The notes beneath the pieces were generated by a model that had not been told where the DNA came from, searched no databases, and saw nothing but the letters and a program-made list of their open reading frames with translations. Source: Staphylotrichum longicolle (taxonomy: Eukaryota > Ascomycota > Sordariomycetes > Sordariales > Chaetomiaceae). Taken from it: DNA of 64,000 nucleotides. Below, piece after piece: positions 54,141 to 64,000 of this stretch. How positions within the stretch are numbered: the stretch's first letter is position 1; the number at the start of each line of letters is the position of its first letter. The translations under genes were made by a program, and so were the position numbers. The stretch spans positions 1,922,001-1,986,000 of the forward strand of contig JAHCVI010000001.1 in the NCBI GenBank assembly GCA_019096155.1, read 5' to 3'.

Positions 54141-54162
54141 TATACATTACTGGTAATGTATA
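54141..54162. repeat. 22-bp palindrome
   Basis: TATACATTAC and its exact reverse complement GTAATGTATA are separated by TG. Perfect 10-bp arms suggest a dimeric protein-binding site or a hairpin. It sits between the divergent RDS3 and pinin-like genes. Confidence 0.75.
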
Positions 54163-54163
54163 G

Positions 54164-54175
54164 AGGGTTAGGGTT
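54164..54175 (+). repeat. Interstitial telomere-type motif (2 copies)
   Basis: AGGGTTAGGGTT, two telomere-like units, one base after the 22-bp palindrome and about 320 bp upstream of the pinin-like start codon. Confidence 0.65.
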
Positions 54176-54492
54176 GCTCTGGCTCCTCGAGCTTCCCAAT
54201 CGCAAGAAGCAGGAGCTTCCAGCTGTTGCCTCTACACGTTCTTGTCACCATCCGGAACAGCATTCGGGGCTGTCGCGCGGGGCTACGGCCGACCTATCCC
54301 ATTTCTATATCATCCATTGAATCTGCGAGCACGGTGATACAGACACATTCGGTTGCCTAAGGTTTTTATGTGCACCTCCAAGTCTTCATCCTCCAAAGCA
54401 AGCTCCTCCCCTCCCCCACGCGCACGCAACCGACACTTTTTGCACAGCACCCATCGTACTGCGACTGTCTCACGACTCATCACGGGTGCATA

Positions 54493-55367
54493 ATGGCGGA
54501 ATCCGAAGCCGTTATTTCGAGCAAGCGCAAAGCCTCTGCGGAGGACATCGACGATGTTACGGGCAAGCGAGCCAAGGTCGAGGAAAGGACCGACAATGCA
54601 CCACCAAACAATGACCGCGATACGGAAATGAATGATGGATTAGATGGGGCGCTGCCAAGTGAGAAGGAGCCACATGCCCAAGGGTCACCTACAAGAGCAG
54701 ACCGGGTTGAACGGCAGGCCGAGCCCCGGCACTCACCAGAGGCACGGAGGCCGTCTGCGTCGGGGGGTCCTCCCGTCCGGCGCAATGTCAGCTTGGAGGA
54801 AAAGAAGCGAGGGCAACGGTTGTTTGGCGGGTTGGTCAGCACGCTGAGCCGCACCACGTCAGGGAGTCAGCAGCAGAAGAGACTCGAGATTGAGCGGCGG
54901 CAGCATGAAAAGGCACAGCAGCGACGGGCAGAGGACGAAAGGCGCAGGGCCGAGAGGCTGGAGCAACTGAAGAGGACACGCCAAATCGAGCAGGTCGAGC
55001 TTGACGAGCGGGTGGTAAGTCACCAGCGATACATTGGCATCCCTCTGTCTCGACATCTAACTGACTCTTGATCAGATGAAAACAAGGCACTCGACCATGT
55101 TGGCAAAGGCGCACAGTCTACAGACAAGAAGCGACCCTAAACTCGTAAGTATGTGGATTCCCTAGGGCCTGCAGCTCGGCTGACTCGTGGCTCAGTACTA
55201 CCTTCCCTGGGAGCGGACGAAGGAGCAAGAAGACATTATTAGAGACCAGGTCCGCACAGCAGAGGAGACCATCGACAGAGAAAGGCGGGATTTCAAGACT
55301 CGCAAAGAGCAGCGGCTCAGAGACTTGGGAGTTACCCCTCCGCCAAGGTCACCGTCACCTCCTCCGA

Positions 55368-55402
<35 letters not shown>

Positions 55403-55597
55403 CTCGAGTCCGAGCCCGAGACGGAATCCCGGTTGGAGAACGCCACGGTTGGTGAGCCCAAAGTTCCGCCGCAAGATGCTAACCCGGATGCTGTGGCCAC
55501 GACGCCGCCCAAGGCGCGTACCGATCCCCATGACAAAGACCATGATGAGAACGGCGACGAGATGATGCAGGATGAGGAGGATATAGTGATCTACTAA
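54493..55597 (+). CDS. Pinin/SDK/memA-domain protein, 330 aa
   Basis: Pinin-type proteins are nuclear and associate with spliceosomal and exon-junction proteins. Exons 54493-55014, 55076-55144 (69 nt) and 55196-55597, with introns of 61 and 51 bp, give exactly 331 codons. The N terminus has a nuclear-localisation-like SSKRKASAEDIDDVTGKRAK. The pinin_SDK_memA domain runs about residues 100-225, with KKRGQRLFGGLVSTLSR, a long charged coiled coil (RLEIERRQHEKAQQRRAEDE) and KLYYLPWERTKEQEDII. The C-terminal region is Pro-rich with an 11-residue poly-Gln encoded by an almost pure CAG run, then acidic, ending DEEDIVIY. It could alternatively be named by its domain only. Confidence 0.92.
55370..55402 (+). 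repeat. CAG trinucleotide repeat coding for Gln11
   Basis: Nine CAG, one CAA, one CAG, in frame in the C-terminal part of the pinin-like protein. Pure CAG tracts are prone to length change. Confidence 0.95.
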
Positions 55598-56716
55598 CTT
55601 GCTTTTGCCGCCGCGTGGTTTCAAATCTTATGCGGCTCGTCAGGCTGTAAGTCTCGAGTCTTGTATCACTTCGACCTGTATTTCACGTATATCTCGGGGC
55701 GTGGGATGCAAGGGCGCGCGCGTTCAGGGGTTGTGGGGGGCTTCAGAATAGCGGCATTTGCCGTGCGAAGAGCCATGGATCCCAGGTAAGCAGAGACAAA
55801 GCGGAGTTCGGGATTCAGGGGGTTTTGGTGCACTTGGTGGAGGCGGCGATGCTCCGCATTGCGTGCCGAGGCAAGACAGGCCGGCGATCCAAGGACATCC
55901 AGAACAGAGCAGAAGACTGCCCGTTGGTGTGAGTTCACAGCACGCCTCTGCTGTAATCAGACGGCGTAGGCGCCTCGTGTTACTCTCCGCCCTCCAAACT
56001 GACCTCCAACGCAATCCCAAACGGGGCCGCAGCGTCGCGCTGAACCGAACATGCAGTGTGGTTTATCATAATGTAATTAATGACATCAAGCTGCAACGCC
56101 CGGTCTCCCGAGCCTTGATTAGTAGTCAACTCCGCCCCCGGCCACCGGGCTCGGCCAAATGCGCCGGCGTGGCCGGTTTGCCCGGGCGGCTCGGACTCGT
56201 TGAGCTTTCCAAGAGCTCCTTGGCTTGGAGAGGGGTCGATCGGTGTGGGTGGGGATGGCACATGGAACCTAGGTCCCGGTCCCTGGGTAAGCTATTCGAG
56301 CTGTTAGTGGCGGCGATGCAAGCAGCGGGGAAGCTTTCCAGGTTCTGTAACGTCAGAGCAAAAGCTCCTTCCCGGTGGAGGTACATTGCTCTGTGTCTCT
56401 GCGTATAAAGTGTAAGGTAGAACTGCTCCTTCTTGGGCTCTTTTGGAGTGGGAAGTCGACACAAAAGCTTTCAGATTGTACAACACACCTGCCTCGCCCC
56501 AAGGTATATGTTGCCCCGTCCATTGAAACGCCTCCACCTTGACTTGGTCTTTCCTCTCTTGCTGTAGGCTCGGTGCCCCCTTTTCAGTTTCCCAGCAACG
56601 GAAGAGCTTCCTCCACCAATTCACACCGCTAACACTTCTTCAAGTCGAGCCGCTCCTGAACAAACACCCCCAACACAAACACAGCTTCACCAACCATTCT
56701 CAGAGACTAAATCACC
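55598..56716. other. Intergenic region upstream of the epoxide hydrolase
   Basis: 1.1 kb between two plus-strand genes. A TATAAAG box at about 56402 is followed by pyrimidine-rich sequence up to the epoxide hydrolase ATG; this would imply a leader of roughly 280 bases. No gene is recognised. Confidence 0.5.
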
Positions 56717-57781
56717 ATGGCCAACCCTCGAGCCGACAAGCTCACCCCCACCGACTCGCGCGTGCAGCACCGCACCTTCACCGTCCCCAACTCCCCCAAC
56801 AACAAAACCTACCACTACCTCCTCGCCGAGCCGCCCTCCGCCACCAAGCCCGTCGCCACGGCACTCCTCGTCCACGGCTTTCCGGATCTGGCTTTTGGCT
56901 GGCGCTACCAGGTGCCCTACCTCGTCTCCCTCGGCCTGCGCGTCATCGTGCCGGACCTGGTCGGCTTCGGCCGCTCCGACGCGCCCGCCGAGCTGGCGGC
57001 GTACTCGTTCAAGACGGTCGTCGACGACCTCGCGGCGCTGGTCCGGCACGTCCAGGCCGGGGCGCGCGAGGAGGGCGAGCGGATCGTGCTGGGCGGGCAC
57101 GACTGGGGCGGCGCGGTGGCGTGGCGGTTCGCGCTGTGGCGGCCCGAGATGCTGCGGTGCGTCTTCAGCGTGTGCACGCCCTTCTGGGCGCCCAGCGACG
57201 TGTACCTGAGCAAGGCCGAGGTGGTGAAGCGGCTGCCCAACTTTGGGTACCAGGCGCAGTTCGACGGGACCGAGGTGGAGGAGGCGGTGGTGGGGCGGGA
57301 CAAGATCAGGGCGTTCCTGAGCGTCATGTACGGCGCGCGGCGCGCCGACGGGGAGAGCGTGTTTGACGTGTACAAGGGCCTGAAGAGGGACAAGCTGGAG
57401 GTGGGCAAGATCGGGGAGAGCCCGCTGCTGAGCAGGGAGGAGATCGACTTTTACGCCGACGAGTATGTCAAGAACGGCATGAGGGGCCCGCTGTGCTGGT
57501 ACAAGACGGGGAGGGTCAACTTTGATGAGGAGATAAAATTGCTTGATCAAGGCAAGACCAAGGTCACGGTGCCGGCGCTGATGGTGGTGGCGTCCAAGGA
57601 TGCTGCGTTGCCGCCGGCCATGTCGGAGGGGATGGAGAGGCACTTTGAGAAGGGCCTTGTCAAGAAGCAGGTGGATGCGACACACTGGGCGTTGTGGGAA
57701 GCACCGACCGAGACGAACAAGTACATTGGCGAGTTCTTGGAGGGCGTCCTGAAGGGGCAGCCCCTGAAGGCTTCTATCTGA
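56717..57781 (+). CDS. Alpha/beta hydrolase, soluble epoxide hydrolase type, 354 aa
   Basis: Epoxide hydrolases of this fold open epoxides to diols through an Asp-ester intermediate. One exon of 354 codons. The oxyanion-hole motif HGFP is at residues 53-56, the nucleophile Asp129 sits in GGHDWGG, the acid Asp295 in ASKDAALP, and the base His323 in DATHWALWEAP. Lid tyrosines are likely within FYADEYVKNGMRGPLCWYK, as in known epoxide hydrolases. There is no signal peptide and no secretory or cluster context, so a role in detoxification or lipid-epoxide turnover is only inference. Wobble positions are unusually GC-rich, which also leaves a 382-codon antisense frame open. Confidence 0.9.
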   Translation: MANPRADKLTPTDSRVQHRTFTVPNSPNNKTYHYLLAEPPSATKPVATALLVHGFPDLAFGWRYQVPYLVSLGLRVIVPDLVGFGRSDAPAELAAYSFKTVVDDLAALVRHVQAGAREEGERIVLGGHDWGGAVAWRFALWRPEMLRCVFSVCTPFWAPSDVYLSKAEVVKRLPNFGYQAQFDGTEVEEAVVGRDKIRAFLSVMYGARRADGESVFDVYKGLKRDKLEVGKIGESPLLSREEIDFYADEYVKNGMRGPLCWYKTGRVNFDEEIKLLDQGKTKVTVPALMVVASKDAALPPAMSEGMERHFEKGLVKKQVDATHWALWEAPTETNKYIGEFLEGVLKGQPLKASI

Positions 57782-58360
57782 AGCTGATGGGGCGTTGTGA
57801 TCCTCAGATGTGAATGGTTTGAAGAGATATGGCATCGCATAGAGAGCTATTATTATCTAAACTGAGTCTTCGGGTATCCTCTGCATTCAATTCCAACACA
57901 TAATCCACCATACAAAGTCGAGACACTCTAGACCCTCTCGTCCAGCCTGCTCATGCCCCCCATGGTTAAAGATGGCGAGTCTTGATCCGTCATAGCGCAA
58001 ACATGCGGAGAGCATTTTGCTCTCTCAAACCAAGATACAATCTTGCCGGACAGCCCTTTGCGTCATGTAATACTGCCCCCTTTACCGCCAAAACTTAGCA
58101 CATTGAGTTAAGCAGATATGCGCCAGAACAGTAAACACACCTCGGGCAGCACGCAATCCCTCCTCTCCCATTGTAGCAATACTCGCTCTTGGCGTGCGAC
58201 GTGACTTCCTCTTCTGATAAGCGAGGATTGCGGTAGTTGACCCCTCAGGGACGAAGGCTGCCAGCCTCAAAGATATGCATCCGGGCCAGATTGTCGGCGT
58301 TTTTCGATTTGGACGACTCCTGCGTGAGAAAAATCGAAATGAGTGGCCTTTGTGATCTCA
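57782..58360. other. Convergent intergenic region
   Basis: 579 bp between the epoxide hydrolase and CRIPT stop codons, fairly AT-rich at 57840-57900. Nothing is recognised apart from presumed 3' UTRs. Confidence 0.55.
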
Positions 58361-58841
58361 TCACTTGAAAGTGCGCTTCTGGCCGTCAACCGTGGGCACG
58401 GCCGACTTTGCCTTGTTTGCTTTGCCGCAGATGTGGCATGCTGTTCGGGGTATCAGCTGCTGCGGACACCTTGACGCTGGGACCGGGCGTGTGAAACTCA
58501 CAATCTGACCGATAGGCACACTGGTTGCAGAGAGCATGCCCCTGGGCGACCTTGGTCTTGCAGCGCGTGCATGCACTTGAGTACTGGGCGTAGGGGTTTT
58601 TCGCAGCTTTGGAAAGCAGCTTGCTCTGATGGGGGAACGGTCAGCCAACGACTGCTGCTATGGCCACGCTATGGTTCTGAATGCTCACCTTGGAGACGCC
58701 CGTCTGACCTAGCGTGGCCGACTTCTTCCCGGTCGCTGAAGACGAAGATGCGGCAGAGCCATAGTACATCTCGGACTTCTTCTTGACTCCGGGTGTGGCG
58801 AGAGTCGTCTTGTTGAGCTTCTGGCACTTGGCGCACACCAT
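58361..58841 (-). CDS. CRIPT-family cysteine-rich protein, 118 aa
   Basis: CRIPT was named in animals as a PDZ-binding partner of PSD-95, but it is ancient, and the human protein is also seen in the activated minor spliceosome, which suggests an RNA role. Exons 58841-58689, 58625-58502 and 58440-58361, with introns of 63 and 61 bp, give exactly 119 codons. MVCAKCQKLNKTTLATP has the first Cys pair. The linker is Ser/Ala/Lys-rich. SKAAKNPYAQYSSACTRCKT, HALCNQCAYRSDSCHICGK carry the remaining Cys pairs. The C terminus (DGQKRTFK) lacks the PDZ-binding end of animal CRIPT, as expected for a fungus. Length is near the family norm of about 100. Confidence 0.93.
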
Positions 58842-59749
58842 GTTGGCGGTCTGTTTTACTGCTCTCTCCGCGTACTGAGTCTGCGTGTGGCTGCAGTCGT
58901 GCTCAGGTCAGAGAATCGTCTGTGAAACTGCCGGTGATGGAATGAGGGTGAGGTTGATGGGAGTTTGGTGAGGTTGAAGGCGACGTAGACAGTGGCTGAG
59001 GTAACTCTCGTCACCAGGCCAGCCACATCCCTCTGGAGGTGGGGCAGGTACAAAAGAGACGCTGATTGGCCCGAAAACTGCCCGAAACGCTTCTTCAGGC
59101 CAAGCGTTCCCAGGTTTCAAGATCGCACAGCGACATGTGGAGCGCGAGCGCCTTGTCAGTGGCTGTCACCAACCAGCTGCACTAGTCCCAAAATACACCA
59201 GTACAGCGGACCCCTTACATTGCGTCTGGCAACCGTCTTCTCTCTATCAGATTTCCACAACACACCCGACCCAACCTACACAGAAATCAGCCTTCGCAGC
59301 GTGCCATTGCGCATCGCATTTAGGGGTCTGCGTCAATCTTGAATTTCCATCTTCTGCTGATTCAACCTTTGACGACTGAGCAACAGCTTGCGCCGCCCAT
59401 TCGCGCTCTGTGGAGACTGGAGACTGGAAACTAGAGACGGGACGCTGCTGCAGGGTTGCGGCTGACAGCTGACGAAGCCAAGCCCAGGTGCGCTGCTGCC
59501 CAGGGTTCCAGGTTCCCCAATTCGCAGTTCTTTCGCTCAAAGGAGGCTGTGCTTGCAGCGAACACGACGCATCATCCCGTCCGCAGTCCGTCGTTGCCGA
59601 TCTAATTTCTTTTCCTCGTCGACCCTCGACGGTGTCGCCATCTTCAATTCCAACCCGCGCAGGCCTCGCCCACCCCTCAAATGCTCCCGCTCCCTCTCTG
59701 ACCCGTTCCTCGAACCCCCATCGGCCCTGAGCGGCGACCGCCCTCCGGC
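58842..59749. other. Divergent region between CRIPT and the flippase gene
   Basis: 908 bp holding both promoters. The part closest to the flippase start (59560-59740) is C/T-rich, typical of a highly expressed fungal promoter or leader. No gene is recognised. Confidence 0.55.
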
Positions 59750-62700
59750 ATGACGAGCCGCCCGCCTCCCGGAGGCTCTTCAGCCCCCCGAAACGACCTC
59801 CTCCTCGACCTCGACAATGACCAGCCCATCTACAGCGCGGGGCAACGGTCCGCCCTGACCGACGACGACCTTCTCAACTCCTACGCCTATGATCAAGATG
59901 GCGCGCCATCCCGACCCTCCGTGTCCTACGACGACTTTGTCGGCTCCGGGCAGCCCAGACAACCTGCGGGGCGCCCGCCACCTGCCGCGCCATCGGCTTC
60001 CGCGTCGCAACCCGTGGGTCCCTACGGCGCCGAGATTGGCAGGCAGTACAGCCAAACATCAGATCTCGGCAACTACCAAAGATACGCCGACGACTTCGAC
60101 GACTACCCGGAAGATGCCGGGTCTTATTATCAACACGGCGGCGCTGCGGCCGCCGGCGGCCCGTCAGAGGCCGCACGCGGGAATGCCAGGAAACGAAACA
60201 GCGTCCTTACCTTGGGCGGCGGCTTCCTCGGGAGAGTAAAAAACAGGCTGGGGATGGGCCAGGGATATTCCGAGATGGACCTTCCACTGACAGACCCGCG
60301 GGCGGGAGGTCGGACGGACAGCGCCGAGGTGGCCCCCCCGCCCAAGGAGAAGAAGTTTGACATGGGCAACTTCAAGTTTGGCTTTGGCCGCGCGAAGCCG
60401 GATCCATCCACCCTGGGGCCCCGCATCATCCATCTCAACAACCCTCCCGCCAATGCCGCCAACAAGTATGTGGACAACCACGTCTCAACGGCCAAGTACA
60501 ACATTGCAACCTTCCTCCCCAAGTTTCTCTTCGAACAGTTCTCCAAGTTCGCCAACATCTTCTTCTTGTTTACTGCGGGACTGCAGCAGATTCCCGGTCT
60601 TTCCCCCACCAACAGATACACCACCATCGGTCCTCTTATTGTTGTGCTTTTGGTTTCGGCAGGTAAGGAGTTGGTCGAGGACTACCGGCGGAAACAGGCC
60701 GACAAGGCCCTCAACATGTCAAAGGCCCGGATTCTGCGCGGCTCCAGCTTCGAAGAGACAAAGTGGATCAACGTTGCTGTCGGGGATATCGTCCGAGTCG
60801 AGTCCGAGGAGCCGTTCCCAGCCGACCTTGTCCTCTTGGCGAGCTCGGAGCCGGAAGGTCTGTGCTACATCGAGACGGCCAATCTTGATGGCGAGACCAA
60901 CCTCAAGATCAAGCAGGCCTTGCCTGAGACGTCGTCAATGGTGAGCTCGACTGAGCTGAGCCGGCTAGGCGGCAGACTCCGCTCCGAACAGCCCAACAGC
61001 AGCCTGTACACGTACGAAGCGACCCTGACAATGCAGGCTGGCGGCGGAGAGAAAGAGCTCCCCCTGAACCCGGAGCAGCTCCTTCTCCGCGGTGCCACTC
61101 TGCGGAATACGCCCTGGATCCACGGTGTCGTCGTCTTCACCGGCCACGAGACCAAGCTCATGCGAAACGCGACTGCAACCCCCATCAAGCGGACAAAGGT
61201 GGAGAGGCAGCTGAACAAGCTTGTCTTGGTGCTGGTGGGCATGTTGATGGTCCTCAGCGTCATCTCGACCGTTGGCGATCTCATCATGCGGAGCGTCAAC
61301 GGCAATGCACTTACGTACCTCGCCCTGGATAGCCTCAGCGGTGCGTCGGCCGTCGCCGGCATCTTCTTCAAGGACATGGTCACCTACTGGGTGCTCTTCT
61401 CCGCCTTGGTTCCCATCTCGCTCTTCGTCACCCTCGAGTTGGTCAAGTACTGGCATGGTATCCTGATCAACGACGACATGGATATCTACTACGACGTCAC
61501 TGACACGCCCGCGAACTGCCGCACTTCAAGCTTGGTGGAGGAGCTCGGCATGGTTGAATATGTCTTTTCGGACAAGACGGGCACGCTGACGTGCAACATG
61601 ATGGAGTTCAAGGCGTGCTCGATTGCCGGCATCATGTACGCCGAGACAGTGCCCGAAGACCGCGTTCCGACCATTGAGGACGGCGTCGAGGTTGGCATCC
61701 ACGAGTACAAACAGCTTAAGGCAAACATCAACAGCCACCCGACCGCCCAAGCCATCGACCACTTCCTCACCCTACTTGCTACTTGCCATACGGTGATTCC
61801 GGAACAGGACGAAAACGGAAACATCAAGTACCAGGCTGCCTCGCCTGACGAGGGCGCACTTGTCGAAGGTGCCCTGCAATTGGGCTACAAGTTCATTGCG
61901 CGCAAGCCGCGTGCTGTCATCATTGAGGTCAATGGTGAGCATCTCGAGTACGAACTCCTGGCCGTCTGCGAGTTCAACTCGACACGGAAGAGAATGTCAA
62001 CCATCTATCGCTGCCCCGATGGCAAGGTCCGCTGTTATTGCAAGGGCGCCGACACCGTTATCCTGGAGCGCGTGAACGACGACAATCCTCACGTCGATGT
62101 CACGCTCCGCCACCTGGAGGAGTATGCCTCTGAAGGGCTGCGGACTCTTTGCCTGGCCGTGCGTGAGATTCCCGAGCACGAGTACCAGGAGTGGTATCGG
62201 GTGTACGATAAGGCGCAGACAACCGTTGGCGGAAACCGTGCGGACGAACTGGACAAGGCTGCTGAGCTCATTGAGCACGACTTCTACCTTCTTGGCGCTA
62301 CCGCCATCGAGGATCGGCTCCAGGATGGCGTACCCGAGACGATCCACACCCTTCAGGAGGCAGGGATCAAGGTCTGGGTTCTGACGGGCGATAGGCAGGA
62401 AACCGCCATCAACATCGGCATGAGTTGCAAGTTGCTGAGCGAGGACATGATGCTTCTCATCGTCAACGAAGAAAATGCGGCCGCGACCCGGGACAACCTG
62501 CAGAAGAAGCTGGACGCCATCCGGAACCAGGGCGACGTCTCGATTGAAATGGGGACTCTAGCCCTTGTGATCGATGGCAAGTCGCTGACGTATGCTCTGG
62601 AGAAGGACACGGAGAAGCTGTTCCTCGACCTTGCCGTCATGTGCAAGGCAGTCATCTGCTGCCGTGTCTCGCCGCTGCAGAAGGCCATGGTGGTCAAGGT

Positions 62701-63940
62701 GGTCAAGAAGTACCAAAAGGAGTCCATCCTCCTGGCTATCGGCGATGGAGCGAACGATGTTTCGATGATTCAGGCCGCTCACATCGGCATTGGCATCAGC
62801 GGTGTAGAGGGTCTGCAGGCCGCGCGCAGTGCCGACGTCTCGATTGCCCAGTTCCGCTTCCTCCGAAAGTTGCTCCTCGTCCACGGCGCATGGAGCTACC
62901 ACCGTGTCGCCAAGGCCATTCTGTTTTCCTTCTACAAAAACATCACGCTTTATCTGACGCAGTTTTGGGTGAGTCCGTTGAGTTTGCTTGATGTCGCGTT
63001 TCATCTCGCTAACATCCTGTTTAGTACGTGTTTCAAAACGTCTTCTCCGGCGAGGTCATCTACGAGTCCTGGACGCTGTCCTTCTACAACGTCTTCTACA
63101 CCGTCCTCCCTCCTCTCGCCCTGGGTATTCTAGACCAGTTTGTCTCGGCGCGTCTACTCGACCGTTATCCGCAGCTCTACTCTCTGGGCCAGAAGAACCA
63201 ATTCTTCAGGATCAAGGTCTTTGCCGCTTGGATCATCAACGCTGTCTATCACTCCATCATCCTCTACGTGGGCGGATCCCTTTTCTACATCGACGACGGC
63301 GTTCAGGGAGACAGCAACCCGGCCGGCAAGTGGGTCTGGGGTACGGCCATGTACGGCGCCGTCCTCCTGACCGTCCTCGGCAAGGCCGCTCTGGTGACCA
63401 ACAACTGGACGAAATACCACGTCATTGCCATCCCGGGCAGCATGGTCATCTGGATTGTGTTTATCGCCGTCTACGGCATTGTCGCGCCCAAGCTGGGTTT
63501 CTCCGCGGAGCTCTTCAGCGTCGTCCCGCGCCTGTTCAGCAGTCCGTCTTTCTGGCTCGAGATGCCCACGCTGGCGATCCTCTGTCTGGCGAGGGACTTT
63601 GCGTGGAAGTTCAGCAAGCGACTGTGGCGGCCCGAGGCGTATCACCATGTGCAGGAGATCCAGAAGTACAATATCCAGGATTACCGGCCTCGGTATGTTT
63701 TCATTGCCCCCCCACTCCCCTCCCCCCTTACCCGGTTGACAGTTTGCTGACTGGTTGATCTCTAGTATGGAGCAATTCCAAAAGGCCATCCGCAAGGTCA
63801 GGCAGGTGCAGCGCATGCGCAAGCAGCGCGGGTACGCCTTCTCGCAGGCGGATGAGTCGCAGACCAGGGTGCTGCAGGCGTACGATACCACGCAGCATCG
63901 CGGACGGTATGGCGAGATGGCGAGCTCGAGGCCGCACTAG
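59750..63940 (+). CDS. DRS2: Drs2-type P4-ATPase (aminophospholipid flippase), 1353 aa
   Basis: P4-ATPases move phosphatidylserine and phosphatidylethanolamine to the cytosolic leaflet; Drs2 acts at the trans-Golgi and endosomes in vesicle formation. Exons 59750-62968, 63025-63692 and 63766-63940, with introns of 56 and 73 bp, give exactly 1354 codons, matching the yeast Drs2 length. After a disordered N terminus, the membrane domain starts at FLPKFLFEQFSKFANIFFLF. Catalytic features: actuator motif DGET at 380-383, phosphorylated Asp608 in FSDKTGTLT, hinge GDGAND from 998. About four C-terminal helices follow (for example FYNVFYTVLPPLALGILDQF). The cytosolic tail has a basic IRKVRQVQRMRKQRG patch, as in Drs2 regulatory tails. 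Drs2 normally needs a Cdc50 partner, not encoded here. Symbol by similarity to the Drs2 subgroup. Confidence 0.95.
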
Positions 63941-64000
63941 TTATTGCCGTCGTCTGTTGACATTTTTGGTTGGCTGTGCAATTGCTTTAATGATTCGTTA
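63941..64000. other. Downstream of the flippase gene
   Basis: Only 60 bases remain; T-rich sequence fits the start of a 3' UTR. No gene is seen. Confidence 0.5.

Larger units (their letters stand above)
53893..54492. other. Divergent RDS3-pinin promoter region
   Basis: 600 bp between the start codons of RDS3 and the pinin-like gene. It contains a 22-bp palindrome directly followed by two TTAGGG-type units, annotated separately. No gene is seen. Confidence 0.55.

Noticed and set aside
56687..57835. 382-codon antisense frame covering the whole epoxide hydrolase
   Set aside because: Same GC-wobble effect. The sense strand has all catalytic residues; the antisense product is His/Arg/Leu-rich with no motif.
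53411..58841. Calling the RDS3-pinin-CRIPT neighbourhood an operon
   Set aside because: The genes lie on both strands with their own promoters and an unrelated epoxide hydrolase between them; at most it is a loose functional cluster.

Overview
This window looks like a nuclear chromosome segment of a filamentous ascomycete (Pezizomycotina, most likely a Sordariomycete). The evidence is short introns of about 50-80 bp with GTRNGY donors and CTAAC/CTGAC branch sites, GC-rich wobble positions, single-gene transcription units on both strands, and a fungus-only gene set: a Ste12 factor with C-terminal C2H2 fingers, a Bud4 anillin-like protein, fungal Pex26 and an alternative NADH dehydrogenase. Species cannot be named from the sequence alone. 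There is no sign of a prokaryotic, viral, plasmid or transposon segment, and no rRNA, tRNA or CRISPR was recognised.

Layout, left to right: PRCC-type protein (438-1667, +); unassigned fungal protein (1986-4088, -); giant ubiquitin-specific protease in 11 exons (6487-14858, -); RNase P/MRP subunit POP3 (17074-17926, +); alternative NADH dehydrogenase (18506-20158, -); BUD4 (22469-26743, +); HIS6 (27662-28591, -) back to back with the 40S assembly factor FAF1 (28907-29948, +); STE12 (31953-34446, -); a gene-poor stretch of about 7.8 kb (34447-42292) with one weak orphan ORF; NOC3 (42293-44341, -) back to back with UTP10 (44845-50347, +); PEX26 (51479-53030, +); RDS3/PHF5A (53411-53892, -); pinin-like protein (54493-55597, +); epoxide hydrolase (56717-57781, +); CRIPT (58361-58841, -); and a Drs2-type phospholipid flippase (59750-63940, +).

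A large share of the genes act in RNA metabolism: POP3 in RNase P/MRP; FAF1, UTP10 and NOC3 in pre-ribosome assembly; RDS3, pinin and probably PRCC and CRIPT around the spliceosome. The rest serve polarity and septation (BUD4), mating and invasive growth (STE12), peroxisome import (PEX26), respiration, histidine synthesis, lipid asymmetry and protein deubiquitination. No biosynthetic or defence cluster is evident.

Two observations stand out. First, the last STE12 intron (219 bp, 73 codons) is open in frame and splits zinc finger 2, so its retention would remove a finger without truncating the protein. Second, five genes (PRCC, BUD4, STE12, UTP10, PEX26) carry one-base frame breaks, several of them in homopolymers, while the remaining genes splice into perfect reading frames. 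Because conserved residues continue on both sides of each break and some of these genes are essential in yeast, local consensus errors are more likely than true pseudogenes.
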